The notes beneath the pieces are model-generated. The model made no database searches and was not told where the DNA came from. It was given only the letters and a program-made list of their open reading frames with translations. A stretch of DNA of 64,000 nt, taken from contig NZ_BOON01000018.1 in the NCBI RefSeq assembly GCF_016863255.1, positions 1-64,000 of the forward strand, read 5' to 3'. Position 1 is the stretch's first letter, and each line of letters starts with the position of its first letter. The stretch comes from Planosporangium mesophilum (GTDB taxonomy: Bacteria > Actinomycetota > Actinomycetes > Mycobacteriales > Micromonosporaceae). Positions 1 to 8,084 of this stretch are shown here, piece by piece. The translations under genes and the position numbers were made by a program.

Positions 1-117
1 TACCCCCAGCACGCGCCCGGCCACTCGCTGACGAGCCCGCCGGAGGGCGGCGCGAAGCCGCTGTCCGCGGAGGCGCGCGGCGGTGCCCGGTACCAGGAGG
101 ACACCAGCCTCGAATAA
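1..117 (+). CDS. C-terminal tail of an unidentified protein, cut by the window edge
   Basis: Frame 1 is open from the first base for 38 codons and stops at TAA 115-117; the tail ends YQEDTSLE. It is polar, rich in Gly, Pro and Ala, with no recognisable domain. The stop lies 7 bp before the stop codon of the convergent lipoprotein gene, a tight tail-to-tail arrangement usual for real gene ends here. Too little is left to name it, and a chance open frame cannot be excluded. Confidence 0.45.
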   Translation, partial: YPQHAPGHSLTSPPEGGAKPLSAEARGGARYQEDTSLE

Positions 118-124
118 CGCGCGG

Positions 125-1111
125 TCAGGAGGGCCAGACGACGAAGGCCTCCGCGCGCTGCTCGGGAAGCGCGAGGGTACGGATACCGAACTGGTCCTCC
201 CCGGGGCGCCAGACGGCGACGGCCTGTCCGACGTGCTCGAAGTCGCCGAGCAGCACGAGCCGCCCGTCGGGGAGCCAGGTCATCGCGGTGAACTTCAGCG
301 CGGCCGGTACGGGCATCGACGGCGCCTGCTGCCACCGCTGGGAGGCCGGCTCCAGCAGCCACAGGTCCAGCCTCTGCGTAGGGCCGGGCCAGGCCGGGTG
401 CTCGAAGGCGATCGCCAGATAGCGGTTGTCGGGGCTGGCCAGGCCGTCGGAGGGATCACCGATCGCGGTCGGCCGGCGGATCGTGGTGCGGCTGCCGGCC
501 TGCACGTCGGTCAGGACGAGCGCCCCGTCGCCGGTCGCGGCGCCGGTGAGCAGGTACCGACCGGTGACCGCACGGGGCACGACGTGGCAGTCGACCGGCC
601 GGCTCGCGGTACGGGTCTGCCCGTCGAGGGCCACCTCCTGCAGCGTGCAGGTCGTGCCGTCGTACCGGGTGAGCCACACACCCCGGCCGTCGGGGGACGC
701 GACGACGGATGAGCCGGCTGCGATCCGCCGTGCCACGGTCGTGCCCCGCCGCAGCACGTACACGTCGCCGCCTGCATCGCAGGTGAGGCACGATGACGTG
801 ATCACCGCGTCCTGACCGACCGCCGTGACCCAGGTCGGCCGGTCGGCGCCCGCAGGCAGCCCGGTGACCGGGGTACGGGCGCCGGTGTCCACATCGACCA
901 GTTCCGGCGGGTTGCTGGCCACCAGCAGGCGAAGCCGTACCGGCCCGGTCAGGGCGACCCCGTGCAGCGGTGTCATGGCGTACGTCGAGGACGGGGTCCC
1001 CACCGGGCGGGACCCGGTTCCGGTCGGAGCCGGTGCCGATCCGGGCCGCCCGGTACACCCCGCGAGGAGGGCGGACACGGCGACGATCACCACCACTGAC
1101 CGGATCGACAT
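125..1111 (-). CDS. secreted lipoprotein with beta-propeller-like repeats
   Basis: The 328-aa product starts with a short basic stretch, a hydrophobic core and a lipobox (LLAGC), so it should be exported and lipidated on Cys 18. The ATG at 1111 is chosen because it puts this signal at the N-terminus and has a GAAGAGGGG Shine-Dalgarno upstream; the frame is open further but has no signal character. The mature part repeats short SPDGRGVWL, SPDNRYLAI and LPDGRLVLL blocks, the pattern of TolB/WD40-like beta-propellers. Function is unknown; a ligand-binding or sensory surface protein is possible. It reads towards the gene at the left edge and is followed upstream by a nucleotidyltransferase on the same strand. 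Confidence 0.8.
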   Translation of the reverse strand: MSIRSVVVIVAVSALLAGCTGRPGSAPAPTGTGSRPVGTPSSTYAMTPLHGVALTGPVRLRLLVASNPPELVDVDTGARTPVTGLPAGADRPTWVTAVGQDAVITSSCLTCDAGGDVYVLRRGTTVARRIAAGSSVVASPDGRGVWLTRYDGTTCTLQEVALDGQTRTASRPVDCHVVPRAVTGRYLLTGAATGDGALVLTDVQAGSRTTIRRPTAIGDPSDGLASPDNRYLAIAFEHPAWPGPTQRLDLWLLEPASQRWQQAPSMPVPAALKFTAMTWLPDGRLVLLGDFEHVGQAVAVWRPGEDQFGIRTLALPEQRAEAFVVWPS

Positions 1112-1193
1112 GGTGCGGCCCCTCTTCGGCAGGCGGCTGTGCGTGGACAGGTACAGGGGAGACACCGCGACAGCCGCCCGGGTTCCCTCGCCG

Positions 1194-1928
1194 TCACGGT
1201 CCGGTCGCGCCGAGCTCCGCGAGTAGGGGCCGTAGTCGGGCGGCCAGCGCCGCATCCGTGCACGCCAGCTCCGCCGCGAGTGTGGTCACCGCCGCGGCCA
1301 GGGCGCGCCGCAGCTCCGTCTCGTCGAGCGACCGCACCAGTGTCGCCTCGAGCGGCGCGGTGAGCGCCGCCGGTAACAGGTGAGCGCCCTTGGCGTAGTC
1401 GGTGGGGTAGCCCAGGCGCAGGCAGGCCAGCGCGAGCGTCTGGTCGCGGACCGCGCTGATCCAGTGCTCGGCCTGCCACCACCGGCGCCTTTCGATACAG
1501 ACCCGGGCGTGCAGGGCGTGATGCCAGGCAAGGCCGGCGAGGCGGTCGTGGGACGGAGGCGTACCGGGCTCGCCCGGCACGGCCGAACCGAAGACGACGC
1601 GCCAGTTCGGCCCGTGCGGGCCGAACTCGGCGGACGGCGTGAACGCGAGGTCGACCTCCAGCCATCCGGGCAGCAGGAACACCCGGTAGACGGTGGAACC
1701 CGACGGCAGATCCCAGTGGTGGAGGGCGTCGAAGTCGCGGTACAGCCGCTCGGTCCAGCGCTCCAACGCCGCGCCGAGCCGACCCTGGATCGCGAACGCC
1801 AGGTCGATGTCCGACCACCGGTCGCCGCCGTACGAGCCGGTGACCGCGGCGCCGACGACGGCAGGGTCGGCCTCGGCCAGTGCGAGCAGGAGCTCCCGTA
1901 CCCGGTTCCGGTGCGAGACGGCGAACAT
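1194..1928 (-). CDS. nucleotidyltransferase-fold protein
   Basis: The 244-aa product carries the Pol beta/minimal nucleotidyltransferase signature near its N-terminus: GSYGGDRWSDIDLAF, i.e. GS...DxD with the two metal-binding Asp residues, followed by a helical C-terminal half with conserved His and Trp (WHHALHARVCIERRRWW). This resembles streptomycin adenylyltransferase-like and aminoglycoside-modifying relatives, but the substrate cannot be told. ATG 1928 gives the catalytic motif at the usual 30-40 residues from the start; the frame is open for 45 more codons upstream of poor quality. It sits between the lipoprotein gene and a methyltransferase gene, all leftward. Confidence 0.75.
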   Translation of the reverse strand: MFAVSHRNRVRELLLALAEADPAVVGAAVTGSYGGDRWSDIDLAFAIQGRLGAALERWTERLYRDFDALHHWDLPSGSTVYRVFLLPGWLEVDLAFTPSAEFGPHGPNWRVVFGSAVPGEPGTPPSHDRLAGLAWHHALHARVCIERRRWWQAEHWISAVRDQTLALACLRLGYPTDYAKGAHLLPAALTAPLEATLVRSLDETELRRALAAAVTTLAAELACTDAALAARLRPLLAELGATGP

Positions 1929-1972
1929 CGCCCGACCGTATCGGCAGCGCGCCGCGGACCTGGTCGGCAGGG

Positions 1973-2812
1973 TCAGGGCTTGCGGCCCACGGCGCCGACG
2001 ATGCAGTGCGAGATCGGGGGCAGCGGCTTGAGACGGGGGCCGTCGGGCCACCAGTCGGCGCACAGGGTGAGGCCGGGCTCGACCAGGTCCAGACCGGCGA
2101 ACATGCTTTCGATCGCCGGCCGGGTACGGAAGACGCCGGTGCCCATGGGGCTGTGCAGGAAGGTCTCCTCCAACCTCCGGGCCAGCTCGCTGTGCTCGGG
2201 CGTCTCGGGATCGTAGAAGTGGCTGATCGCCACGTACGACCCCGAGGGGAGCGCCTCGATGTACTCGCGCATGATCTCGCTGGGGCCGGGCTCGCCGTCG
2301 TAGTGGTGCAGGGTGCCGAGTTGGAACAGGGCGATCGGGCTGTCGAAGTCGAGGTACCTGCGGACGACCTCGTCCTCGAGGACCTCCCGCGGCTTGAAGA
2401 TGTTCGCCGCGGTGAAGTGGGTCTGGTCGTTCTCCTCGAGAAGCGCACGCCCGTGCGCCAGTACCACCGGGTCGTTGTCGACGTAGACGATCCGGGCGTC
2501 CGGCTGGATGCGCTGGGCCACCTGGTGGGTGTTCTCGGCGGTGGGCAGGCCGGAGCCGCAGTCCAGGAACTGGGTGATGCCCGTCTGGGACGCCACGAAC
2601 CGGGTCACGCGGATCAGGAAGTTCCGGTTGTCCCAGCCCAACTGGGTCGCCTCGGGCGCCACGCGCTGAACCTGCCGGAGGACTTCGCGGTCGATCTCGT
2701 AGTTGTCCTTGCCGTTGAGGAAGGCGTCGTAGACCCTGGCGATGCTCGCCTTGGTCGTGTCGATGTGCACCGGTAGATCTCTGTTCGACGGTGCGTGTGT
2801 GGTTCCGGGCAT
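1973..2812 (-). CDS. SAM-dependent methyltransferase, SAV2177/DUF574 type
   Basis: The 279-aa product has the family hallmarks: an N-terminal R(V/I)YDAFLNGKDNYEIDRE block, the motif I substitute FLDCGSGLPTAENTHQVAQ, the acidic loop VYVDNDPVVLAHGR and a C-terminal LVEPGL segment. These proteins have a class I SAM-methyltransferase fold, are abundant in actinomycetes and lack an assigned substrate. A second member lies at 4631-5428, so the two flank the HTH/DUF397 regulator pair. ATG 2812 is preferred, as it precedes the conserved domain by about 15 residues; an ATG 18 nt upstream is possible. A perfect 10-bp palindrome (GTGCATGCAC, 2849-2858) lies just upstream. Confidence 0.85.
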   Translation of the reverse strand: MPGTTHAPSNRDLPVHIDTTKASIARVYDAFLNGKDNYEIDREVLRQVQRVAPEATQLGWDNRNFLIRVTRFVASQTGITQFLDCGSGLPTAENTHQVAQRIQPDARIVYVDNDPVVLAHGRALLEENDQTHFTAANIFKPREVLEDEVVRRYLDFDSPIALFQLGTLHHYDGEPGPSEIMREYIEALPSGSYVAISHFYDPETPEHSELARRLEETFLHSPMGTGVFRTRPAIESMFAGLDLVEPGLTLCADWWPDGPRLKPLPPISHCIVGAVGRKP

Positions 2813-2848
2813 CGCGGCCTCACAGAGCATTGGGGAAGGAAGGCATCT

Positions 2849-2945
2849 GTGCATGCACCACAAGTCGACTTAGCCTAAGCACGGAGTCGACAGGCGTATA
2901 CCGGAACCGTTGTTTTGGATATGCGCCGTAGTGCACGTTTGTGCA
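2849..2945. promoter_or_regulatory. divergent intergenic region with two TGCAC/GTGCA palindromes
   Basis: Between the divergent methyltransferase and HTH genes are a perfect 10-bp palindrome GTGCATGCAC (2849-2858) and an inverted repeat TGCAC-GTTT-GTGCA (2932-2945). The same half-sites recur at the DUF397 promoter (3911-3920 and 3960-3971). I infer operators for the HTH protein encoded next door. Confidence 0.5.
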
Positions 2946-2981
2946 GTTATGCCTTCGTTGGCACGCTCGGAGGAGGTAGCC

Positions 2982-3878
2982 GTGACCGCAGCCGGTCCCG
3001 AAACGACACCGGGTGATCCACCGACCGAACGGGCCGGTAGCCCGACCGCGCTACGCATCGTCCTCGGTGCTCACTTGCGCAGGCTGCGTGAGGCCGCCGA
3101 GATCTCGCGCCATGAGGCGGGGTACTCCATCCGCAACTCGGAGTCGAAGATCAGCAGGCTCGAACTGGGCAGGGTCAGCCTGAAGGAGCGCGACGTCGCT
3201 GACCTGCTCACCCTGTACGGAGTGGCCGACGAGGAGCAGCGGACGGCGTTCCTGGACATGGTCAAGCGGTCGAACGAACCCGGCTGGTGGCACCGCTACG
3301 GCGACCTGCTGCCGGACTGGTTTCACGACTACATCGGGTTGGAGGAGGACGCGACCCGGATCCTGACGTACGAGCAGCAGTTCGTGCCCGGCCTGATGCA
3401 GACGGAGGCCTATGCCCGGGCGATCGCCAGCCACGGGCGGCCGGAACTGGGCGGCAAGGAAATCGACCGCCGGGTCGCCCTGCGGATGCAGCGCCAGACG
3501 GTCCTCGCCAGGCCGGGCGCGCCGCGGCTGTGGGCGGTGATCGACGAGTCGGTGCTGCACCGCCCGATCGGCGGCAGGGACGTGATGCTCGCCCAGGTGG
3601 AGTGTCTTCTGGAACTGACCCGGAAACCACAGGTGACCCTGCAGGTGGTGCCGTTCCGGCTGAGCGGGTACGCGGCCGAGGGCTCGTTCACGATGTTGCG
3701 TTTCAGCGAGCCGGAGCTGCCCGACCTGGTCTACATAGAACACCTCATCGGCGCGCTCTACCTCGACAAGCCCGTGGAGATCGAGCTGTACAGCAGGGTC
3801 TTCGACCGGTTGACCGTGGACGCTGAGACCCCCGCCAACACCAGGCAGCTGCTGCTCAAGCTACGGGCCGAGATGTAG
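2982..3878 (+). CDS. XRE-family HTH regulator with DUF5753 domain
   Basis: The 298-aa protein has an N-terminal XRE helix-turn-helix (LGAHLRRLREAAEISRHEAGYSIRNSESKISRLELGR, about residues 28-65) followed by the long DUF5753 domain (EQQFVPGLMQTEAYARA... to the end), the architecture of WhiJ-like actinomycete regulators. GTG 2982 is chosen because a perfect AGGAGG lies 5 nt upstream; an ATG at 2949 has none. Members usually work with a small DUF397 partner, here the next gene (4005-4244). In Streptomyces such pairs (e.g. Scr1/Scr2, WhiJ clusters) affect development and antibiotic production and have been viewed as atypical toxin-antitoxin pairs. Palindromes upstream suggest autoregulation (inference). 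Confidence 0.9.
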   Translation: MTAAGPETTPGDPPTERAGSPTALRIVLGAHLRRLREAAEISRHEAGYSIRNSESKISRLELGRVSLKERDVADLLTLYGVADEEQRTAFLDMVKRSNEPGWWHRYGDLLPDWFHDYIGLEEDATRILTYEQQFVPGLMQTEAYARAIASHGRPELGGKEIDRRVALRMQRQTVLARPGAPRLWAVIDESVLHRPIGGRDVMLAQVECLLELTRKPQVTLQVVPFRLSGYAAEGSFTMLRFSEPELPDLVYIEHLIGALYLDKPVEIELYSRVFDRLTVDAETPANTRQLLLKLRAEM

Positions 3879-3910
3879 CTTCCTGCCCCGCGCCCGGCGC
3901 ACGATCCATA

Positions 3911-3971
3911 TGCACGTGCATTGACGGTGCTTTTTGGCGTGCTAACGTCTATGCACAATCACGTGCACGTG
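3911..3971 (+). promoter_or_regulatory. DUF397 promoter framed by two palindromes
   Basis: TTGACG (3921-3926) and TAACGT (3943-3948) form a -35/-10 pair with a 16-bp spacer. The perfect palindrome TGCACGTGCA (3911-3920) abuts the -35 box and CACGTGCACGTG (3960-3971), also perfect, lies just after the expected start of transcription near 3955. This placement fits repressor sites, and it rules out ATG 3951 as the start of the DUF397 gene since that codon would be at or before the transcript start. Confidence 0.55.
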
Positions 3972-4004
3972 CCGGTTGTGGCTGCGAAGGGCAGGTGTGT
4001 TGCG

Positions 4005-4244
4005 GTGAGAGACAACATCCATAGTGGTGTCCCGGCCACTCTGCTGACCGGTGTGGCCTGGCGGAAGAGCGCCCGCAGCGGCGCGGTGGGCAACTGCGTG
4101 GAGGTCGCCCGGCTCGACGGTGGCGACGTCGCGGTACGCAACTCACGATTCCCCGAAGGCCCCGCCTTGATCTACACGCGCGCCGAGATGGCGGCGTTCC
4201 TGGCCGGAGCCAAGGACGGCGAGTTCGACGATCTGGTCGGCTGA
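4005..4244 (+). CDS. DUF397 family small protein
   Basis: The 79-aa product contains the DUF397 core W(R/K)KSxRSG..GNCVEVARL....VAVRNSRFPEGPALIYTRAEMAAFLAGAKDGEFDDL. DUF397 proteins are small partners of DUF5753 HTH regulators and the two are normally encoded side by side, as here (127 bp apart). GTG 4005 is preferred over ATG 3951 because a good promoter at 3921-3948 places the transcript start near 3955 and because the core then begins at the family's usual distance from the N-terminus. The exact start remains uncertain. Confidence 0.85.
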   Translation: MRDNIHSGVPATLLTGVAWRKSARSGAVGNCVEVARLDGGDVAVRNSRFPEGPALIYTRAEMAAFLAGAKDGEFDDLVG

Positions 4245-4386
4245 CCCGTTCCTGACGGGGGCGATCGTGGTCGGTGGCGCGGCGGCTTCGCGGACCCCGC
4301 GCCACCGACCATCCCGCGGACGTGGTCGGCCGTGCCGGCCGGCGGCGGGCGGACTCCCGGATGCCTCGCATCGAGAGGAGCGCGGT

Positions 4387-4623
4387 GTGGGCTACGTGCT
4401 GACAGCCGCCCTGGGGATGCTGCTCGGCTTTCTCTCGGGCCTGCTGTCGTTCAAGGTCAAAAGTGGCTGGTGTCCCGACTGCGGCATGATCAAAAGTTGC
4501 CCGGGCTGCGCCGGCTGGGTCGATCCCCGCACCACCGACGAGCGGCCCGGCGCCACCACCGCCGACAACCGCCCGGGACGTGCCCGGGCGGTCCGCTGCC
4601 AGCTCGACCGCGGTACGGGGTGA
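4387..4623 (+). CDS. small single-pass membrane protein with a CxxC zinc-ribbon-like motif
   Basis: The 78-aa product begins with one hydrophobic helix (YVLTAALGMLLGFLSGLLSF, residues 3-22) and then has WCPDCG...SCPGC, two CPxC pairs that look like a zinc knuckle, and a hydrophilic tail. GTG 4387 is chosen for its AGGAG 6 nt upstream; an upstream extension would put 40 low-complexity residues before the helix. It ends 7 bp before the stop of the convergent methyltransferase gene. The family is unknown to me; size and layout suggest a membrane-anchored regulatory or assembly peptide. Confidence 0.7.
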   Translation: MGYVLTAALGMLLGFLSGLLSFKVKSGWCPDCGMIKSCPGCAGWVDPRTTDERPGATTADNRPGRARAVRCQLDRGTG

Positions 4624-4630
4624 ACGCCGC

Positions 4631-5428
4631 TCAGGGTTTGCGCCCCACGCCGGCGTAGATGCCCTCCTGCCCGCTGCCGTCCCCCTGATCGTTGCGCCAC
4701 CGCCCCGCGCTGACCACTCCCGGCTTCACCAGCTCCAGGCCGTCGAACATGGCGGCCACCTCGTCATAGGAGCGGAAGTACATCGGGTCCCGGCTGTTGC
4801 GCATCGCCTCGACCACCGCATCCATCTCGGCCGGCATCTGGTCCGCGGTCAGGTGGGACAGGGCCAGCAGGCTCCCCGACGGCAGCGCCGCCCGGTACCT
4901 GGCCAGAATCTCGAGCGGCTTCCTCTCGTCCGCCACGAAGTGGAAGACCGCCACCATCAGCAGTCCGAGCGGCTTGTCGAAGTCGATGACCCGCCGCACG
5001 GCCGGCGCGTCGAGCACCGCCTCCGGCTGGAGCAGGTCGGCGTCGACCACCGTGGCCAGGTCGTTGCCCTGCAGGATGAGCCGGCTGTGGGCCACGGCCA
5101 CCGGGTCGTAGTCGACGTACACCACCCGACACAGCGGGTTGATGCCCTGTGCGACCTCGTGCACGTTGCCCACGGTGGGGATGCCGGAGCCCAGGTCGAG
5201 GAACTGGGTGATGCCCTGCTCGACCATGTACCGCACCGCCCGCCCGAGGAACGCCCGGTTCGAGCCCGCGATCTCCCGCCCGCCGGGCTGGACCTGGAGC
5301 ACCCGCTCCCCGACGGCCCGGTCGGCGGCGAAGTTGTGGGAGCCGCCCAGCAGGAAGTCGTAGATGCGGGCGGCGCTGGGCGTCTCCACATCGATGCCGT
5401 CGGGTACCCAAACGGAACGCTCGGCCAT
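4631..5428 (-). CDS. SAM-dependent methyltransferase, SAV2177/DUF574 type (second copy)
   Basis: The 265-aa product has the same blocks as the protein at 1973-2812: ARIYDFLLGGSHNFAADRAV, FLDLGSGIPTVGNVHEVAQ, VYVDYDPVAVAHSR and a C-terminal LVKPGVV. Overall it is clearly diverged from the other copy, so this is not a recent duplication. ATG 5428 places the domain a few residues after the start and has AGGTGTG upstream. The substrate is unknown for this family. It is leftward and separated by 80 bp from the upstream cupin gene. Confidence 0.85.
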   Translation of the reverse strand: MAERSVWVPDGIDVETPSAARIYDFLLGGSHNFAADRAVGERVLQVQPGGREIAGSNRAFLGRAVRYMVEQGITQFLDLGSGIPTVGNVHEVAQGINPLCRVVYVDYDPVAVAHSRLILQGNDLATVVDADLLQPEAVLDAPAVRRVIDFDKPLGLLMVAVFHFVADERKPLEILARYRAALPSGSLLALSHLTADQMPAEMDAVVEAMRNSRDPMYFRSYDEVAAMFDGLELVKPGVVSAGRWRNDQGDGSGQEGIYAGVGRKP

Positions 5429-5508
5429 CACACACCTCGCACTCGGTCGGTCACTGAAGCCTACCGACTCAACGGATGACATCAATACCGGCAAAAGGAT
5501 CGATGAGA

Positions 5509-5988
5509 TCAGAGCCAGATGTTGTCGTGCCGGAGGAAGAACTCCGCCCGCTCCTCCTCGCTCTTCCCGTCCAGGTCGCGGATGCCTTCGAAGTACGCCT
5601 CGCGCGGCGCTCCGGGCGCGAAGTGCAGCAGCATCGACGCCGGCTGACCGGACTCGTTGCGGAAGGCGTGGATCCCGCCCTGGGGTACGTGGACGAAGTC
5701 CCCGGGGGCGGTGTCGATCCAGCGGGTGCCGTCGTAGATGCGCACCGATCCGGCGAGGATGAAGAACGACTCGGAGATCGACCGGTGGAAGTGCGGGGCG
5801 GGGCCGCTCGGCTCCGGGCCGAAGTCCCAGCGGTACAGGCCGTACTCGCCGTTGGTCGACGCGCCGGTCGCCAGGTAGTGCACCCTGGTGCCGTTCGGAT
5901 TGCTCAGGTCCGGTTCGTGGTCGGCGGGCCGGTACACGGCGCTGACCTCGCCCTTGTTGCCCTGGTAGCGAACTGGTGGATAGGTCAT
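5509..5988 (-). CDS. cupin domain protein
   Basis: The 159-aa product is a single-domain cupin. Motif 1 is HFHRSISESFFILAGSVRI (metal ligands HxH...E) and motif 2 is PGDFVHVPQGGIHAFRNESG with the fourth ligand His. Small cupins of this kind bind Fe or other divalent metals and act as dioxygenases, isomerases or binding proteins; no specific substrate can be read from the sequence. The C-terminus is charged. The gene is leftward, upstream of the methyltransferase, and may share its transcript. Confidence 0.8.
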   Translation of the reverse strand: MTYPPVRYQGNKGEVSAVYRPADHEPDLSNPNGTRVHYLATGASTNGEYGLYRWDFGPEPSGPAPHFHRSISESFFILAGSVRIYDGTRWIDTAPGDFVHVPQGGIHAFRNESGQPASMLLHFAPGAPREAYFEGIRDLDGKSEEERAEFFLRHDNIWL

Positions 5989-6121
5989 GGGCGCGAACGT
6001 CTCCCATCGTGCGGGTAGGCCGGACGCGGTCCGCCGCCGGGCCGGATCGCCCGGCGACGGTGACCGCTGCCCCCCTACCGTATGCCCATGATCCGGGGCG
6101 AGGGGAGACCCGCCGCCCGCC

Positions 6122-6544
6122 TCAGCGCCGGTCGGCGCCCAGGCCCACGCCGAGCAGGATCACGCCCAGCACGAGGTGCAGCGCGTTGTCCGCGCCGTTG
6201 ATGGCGATGAGGTTGACCGGGTTGTCCCCGGCGATGAACAGGCCGAGGACGCCGAGCAGCAGGTACGCCGCGCCGATGACGACGTTGAGGGTCCGGGCCG
6301 TGCGGGCACCGGCCACCGCCGCCGCGATCAGCACCGCGCCGATCGCGAAGTGGACCACGTTGTGCAGCACGTTCACGCCGAACAGGCCGAGCAGCTGACC
6401 GCCGTCGTGCCCGGCGGCGCTGTGCCCGCCCGACACGGTGAAGCCGAGCAGGCCCACGATCACGAAGACCGCGCCGAACGCGCCAGCGACGACCTGGTTG
6501 ATCCGGCGACCGGACACTACTTCCGAACGGGTCTGGGATGCCAT
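6122..6544 (-). CDS. DUF4383 four-helix membrane protein
   Basis: The 140-aa protein has four hydrophobic helices (about residues 15-37, 60-80, 85-105, 115-135) with the family features NVLHNVVHFAIGA and NGADNALHLVLG. The function of DUF4383 is unknown. It lies directly downstream of rskA on the same strand, but it has its own SigK-type promoter in the 81-bp gap (6592-6619), so I infer it belongs to the SigK regulon. Confidence 0.85.
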   Translation of the reverse strand: MASQTRSEVVSGRRINQVVAGAFGAVFVIVGLLGFTVSGGHSAAGHDGGQLLGLFGVNVLHNVVHFAIGAVLIAAAVAGARTARTLNVVIGAAYLLLGVLGLFIAGDNPVNLIAINGADNALHLVLGVILLGVGLGADRR

Positions 6545-6591
6545 GGTGATTACCTCCGAGGTACGCCACCGCTCGTCGGTGACTCACCCCG

Positions 6592-6619
6592 GATTCGTCG
6601 CTGTGACCATTGTGGATGG
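6592..6619 (-). promoter_or_regulatory. SigK-type promoter of the DUF4383 gene
   Basis: On the minus strand CCATCC (6619-6614), a 16-bp spacer and CGAATC (6597-6592) match the pattern also seen before sigK and before the fasciclin gene. The expected transcript start lies about 40 nt before ATG 6544. Confidence 0.6.
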
Positions 6620-6625
6620 CTCGGC

Positions 6626-7378
6626 TCAGGCGAGCGTGACCAGTGCCACGATGGAGCCCTCGGTGGGCCGCTGCGATCCGCCCGCCGGTTCCTTGGACAC
6701 GCCGAGCGTGTCGGCGCCGGCCATGTCCGTGACGAGCACCGTCCCGGCGCGCTCGCCGGGTCCGAGCAGGCCGACCTTGCTCATCTGGCCGCCTCTGCCG
6801 GCCCACAGCTCGTACGCCTGCGTCGGGCCGGGATCGGACAGGTCGTCCAGCACGACCACGCCGGTGTCGCGCGACGCCGACATCACCACGGTCACGTTCC
6901 CCTGGCGGGTCAGCCGGGCGTCCGGTGCGGACAGCACCTCGCTGATGCGGCGTGACCGTTCCTGCTCGGCGACGACCCGGGCGTGCTCGTCGCGTACCTG
7001 CTGCTGGGTCAACGCCCAGGTGGCGACGCCGCCGCCCGCGGCGAGGATGCCGGCCGCGACGGCCATGGCGGTGCGCCGTCGCCAGCGGGCGGCCGCGCCC
7101 GTACCCGGGCCGTCGTCGGAGCGCCGGTTGCCGACCTGACGGGTACGGGCGGCCTCGGCCAGTACGGCGGCGCGCAGCCGCGGCGGCGGCACCGACCAGT
7201 TGGACTGGGCCATCCGCCCGACCGTCTCCTGTAGCTCGGCCACCTCGAGGGCGCAGACCTCACACTCGGCGGCGTGCCGGGCGAAGGTGGCGCGCTCGAG
7301 GTCGTCGAGCGCGTCGAGGGCGTACGCGCCCGCCAGGGCGTGGATGTCGCCGGCGCCAGAATTGCGTGCCATGGTCAT
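6626..7378 (-). CDS. rskA: anti-sigma-K factor, RskA family
   Basis: The 250-aa protein has an N-terminal zinc-binding anti-sigma domain with HxxxCxxC (H35, C39, C42 in FARHAAECEVC), one membrane helix near residues 105-123 and an extracytoplasmic RskA domain ending in an NPAAPT-like TEGSIVALVTLA segment. RskA holds SigK at the membrane until it is cleaved by regulated proteolysis (established for mycobacterial homologues). Its ATG overlaps the sigK stop codon by 4 bp (ATGA at 7375-7378), which indicates translational coupling and fixes the start. Confidence 0.92.
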   Translation of the reverse strand: MTMARNSGAGDIHALAGAYALDALDDLERATFARHAAECEVCALEVAELQETVGRMAQSNWSVPPPRLRAAVLAEAARTRQVGNRRSDDGPGTGAAARWRRRTAMAVAAGILAAGGGVATWALTQQQVRDEHARVVAEQERSRRISEVLSAPDARLTRQGNVTVVMSASRDTGVVVLDDLSDPGPTQAYELWAGRGGQMSKVGLLGPGERAGTVLVTDMAGADTLGVSKEPAGGSQRPTEGSIVALVTLA

Positions 7379-7983
7379 ACCCCCGCCACGCCGAGGCAGT
7401 CCCGCATCCGGATGAGGCCGTCGCGCATCCGGGCCTTGACCGTGGGGAGGGCGGCGTGCAGCAGCTCGGCGACCTCCCGGTAGGTGTGGCCGCCGTAGTA
7501 GGCCAGCGTGATCGCCTCCCGTTGCAGCTCGGTCAGGCCCTCCAGGCAGCGGCGTACCTGAGCCCGGTCCAGCCGGGCCGTCGCCTGCTCCACCACCTCG
7601 TCGTACGGCGTGTCGACGCTGCTCGCGGCGACCCGCCGGAGCCGCTCGACCCCGGCCTGCTCGGCGCGTACCCGGTCCACGGCCCGCCGGTGCGCGATGG
7701 TGAAGATCCAGGCTGTGGCCGATCCACGCGCCGGGTCGAAGCGCCCGGCCGTCCGCCAGATCTCGACGAGCGCCTCCTGGGCCACCTCCTCGGCCTGGGC
7801 CGGGTCGCGCAGCACCCGCAGCACCAGCCCGTACACGCGGGCGGCGACCACGTCGTACAGCGACGCGAACGCGGACTCGTCGCCGAGGGCGACCCGTCTG
7901 AGCAGATCGTCGGCCATGGTCGCCGTCCCCGATCCCACTGGATCGGGGACGGCGAGCGGCCCGGTCTCACGGTGCTGATTCAT
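7375..7983 (-). CDS. sigK: ECF RNA polymerase sigma factor SigK (ECF19 type)
   Basis: The 202-aa protein has sigma region 2 (AFASLYDVVAARVYGLVLRVLRDPAQAEEVAQEALVEIWR) and region 4 (TELQREAITLAYYGGHTYREVAELLHAALPTVKARMRDGL). It is followed by rskA with a 4-bp overlap and faces a fasciclin lipoprotein gene. In Mycobacterium tuberculosis SigK controls its own operon and the fasciclin antigens MPT70/MPT83, so the arrangement matches the known regulon. Its own promoter shows the same CCATCC-N16-CGAATC pattern (8019-8046), which implies autoregulation. Confidence 0.93.
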   Translation of the reverse strand: MNQHRETGPLAVPDPVGSGTATMADDLLRRVALGDESAFASLYDVVAARVYGLVLRVLRDPAQAEEVAQEALVEIWRTAGRFDPARGSATAWIFTIAHRRAVDRVRAEQAGVERLRRVAASSVDTPYDEVVEQATARLDRAQVRRCLEGLTELQREAITLAYYGGHTYREVAELLHAALPTVKARMRDGLIRMRDCLGVAGV

Positions 7984-8018
7984 CGGCCCTCCGCCGTGAC
8001 GCTATCGGATCGGCAGGG

Positions 8019-8046
8019 GATTCGGAGCCGCCCGGCCGCCGGATGG
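8019..8046 (-). promoter_or_regulatory. SigK-type autoregulatory promoter of sigK-rskA
   Basis: On the minus strand CCATCC (8046-8041), 16 bp, CGAATC (8024-8019). The expected start of transcription is near 8012, about 30 nt before the sigK ATG at 7983. Confidence 0.65.
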
Positions 8047-8084
8047 GTCGAGCGACGCATGACATTCGCCATCCGTCGCGCCGC

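Noticed and set aside
2867-2880. Possible iron box (TTAGCCTAA)
   Set aside because: Only the 9-bp centre of the DtxR/IdeR consensus matches; the outer arms do not, and no iron gene is adjacent.
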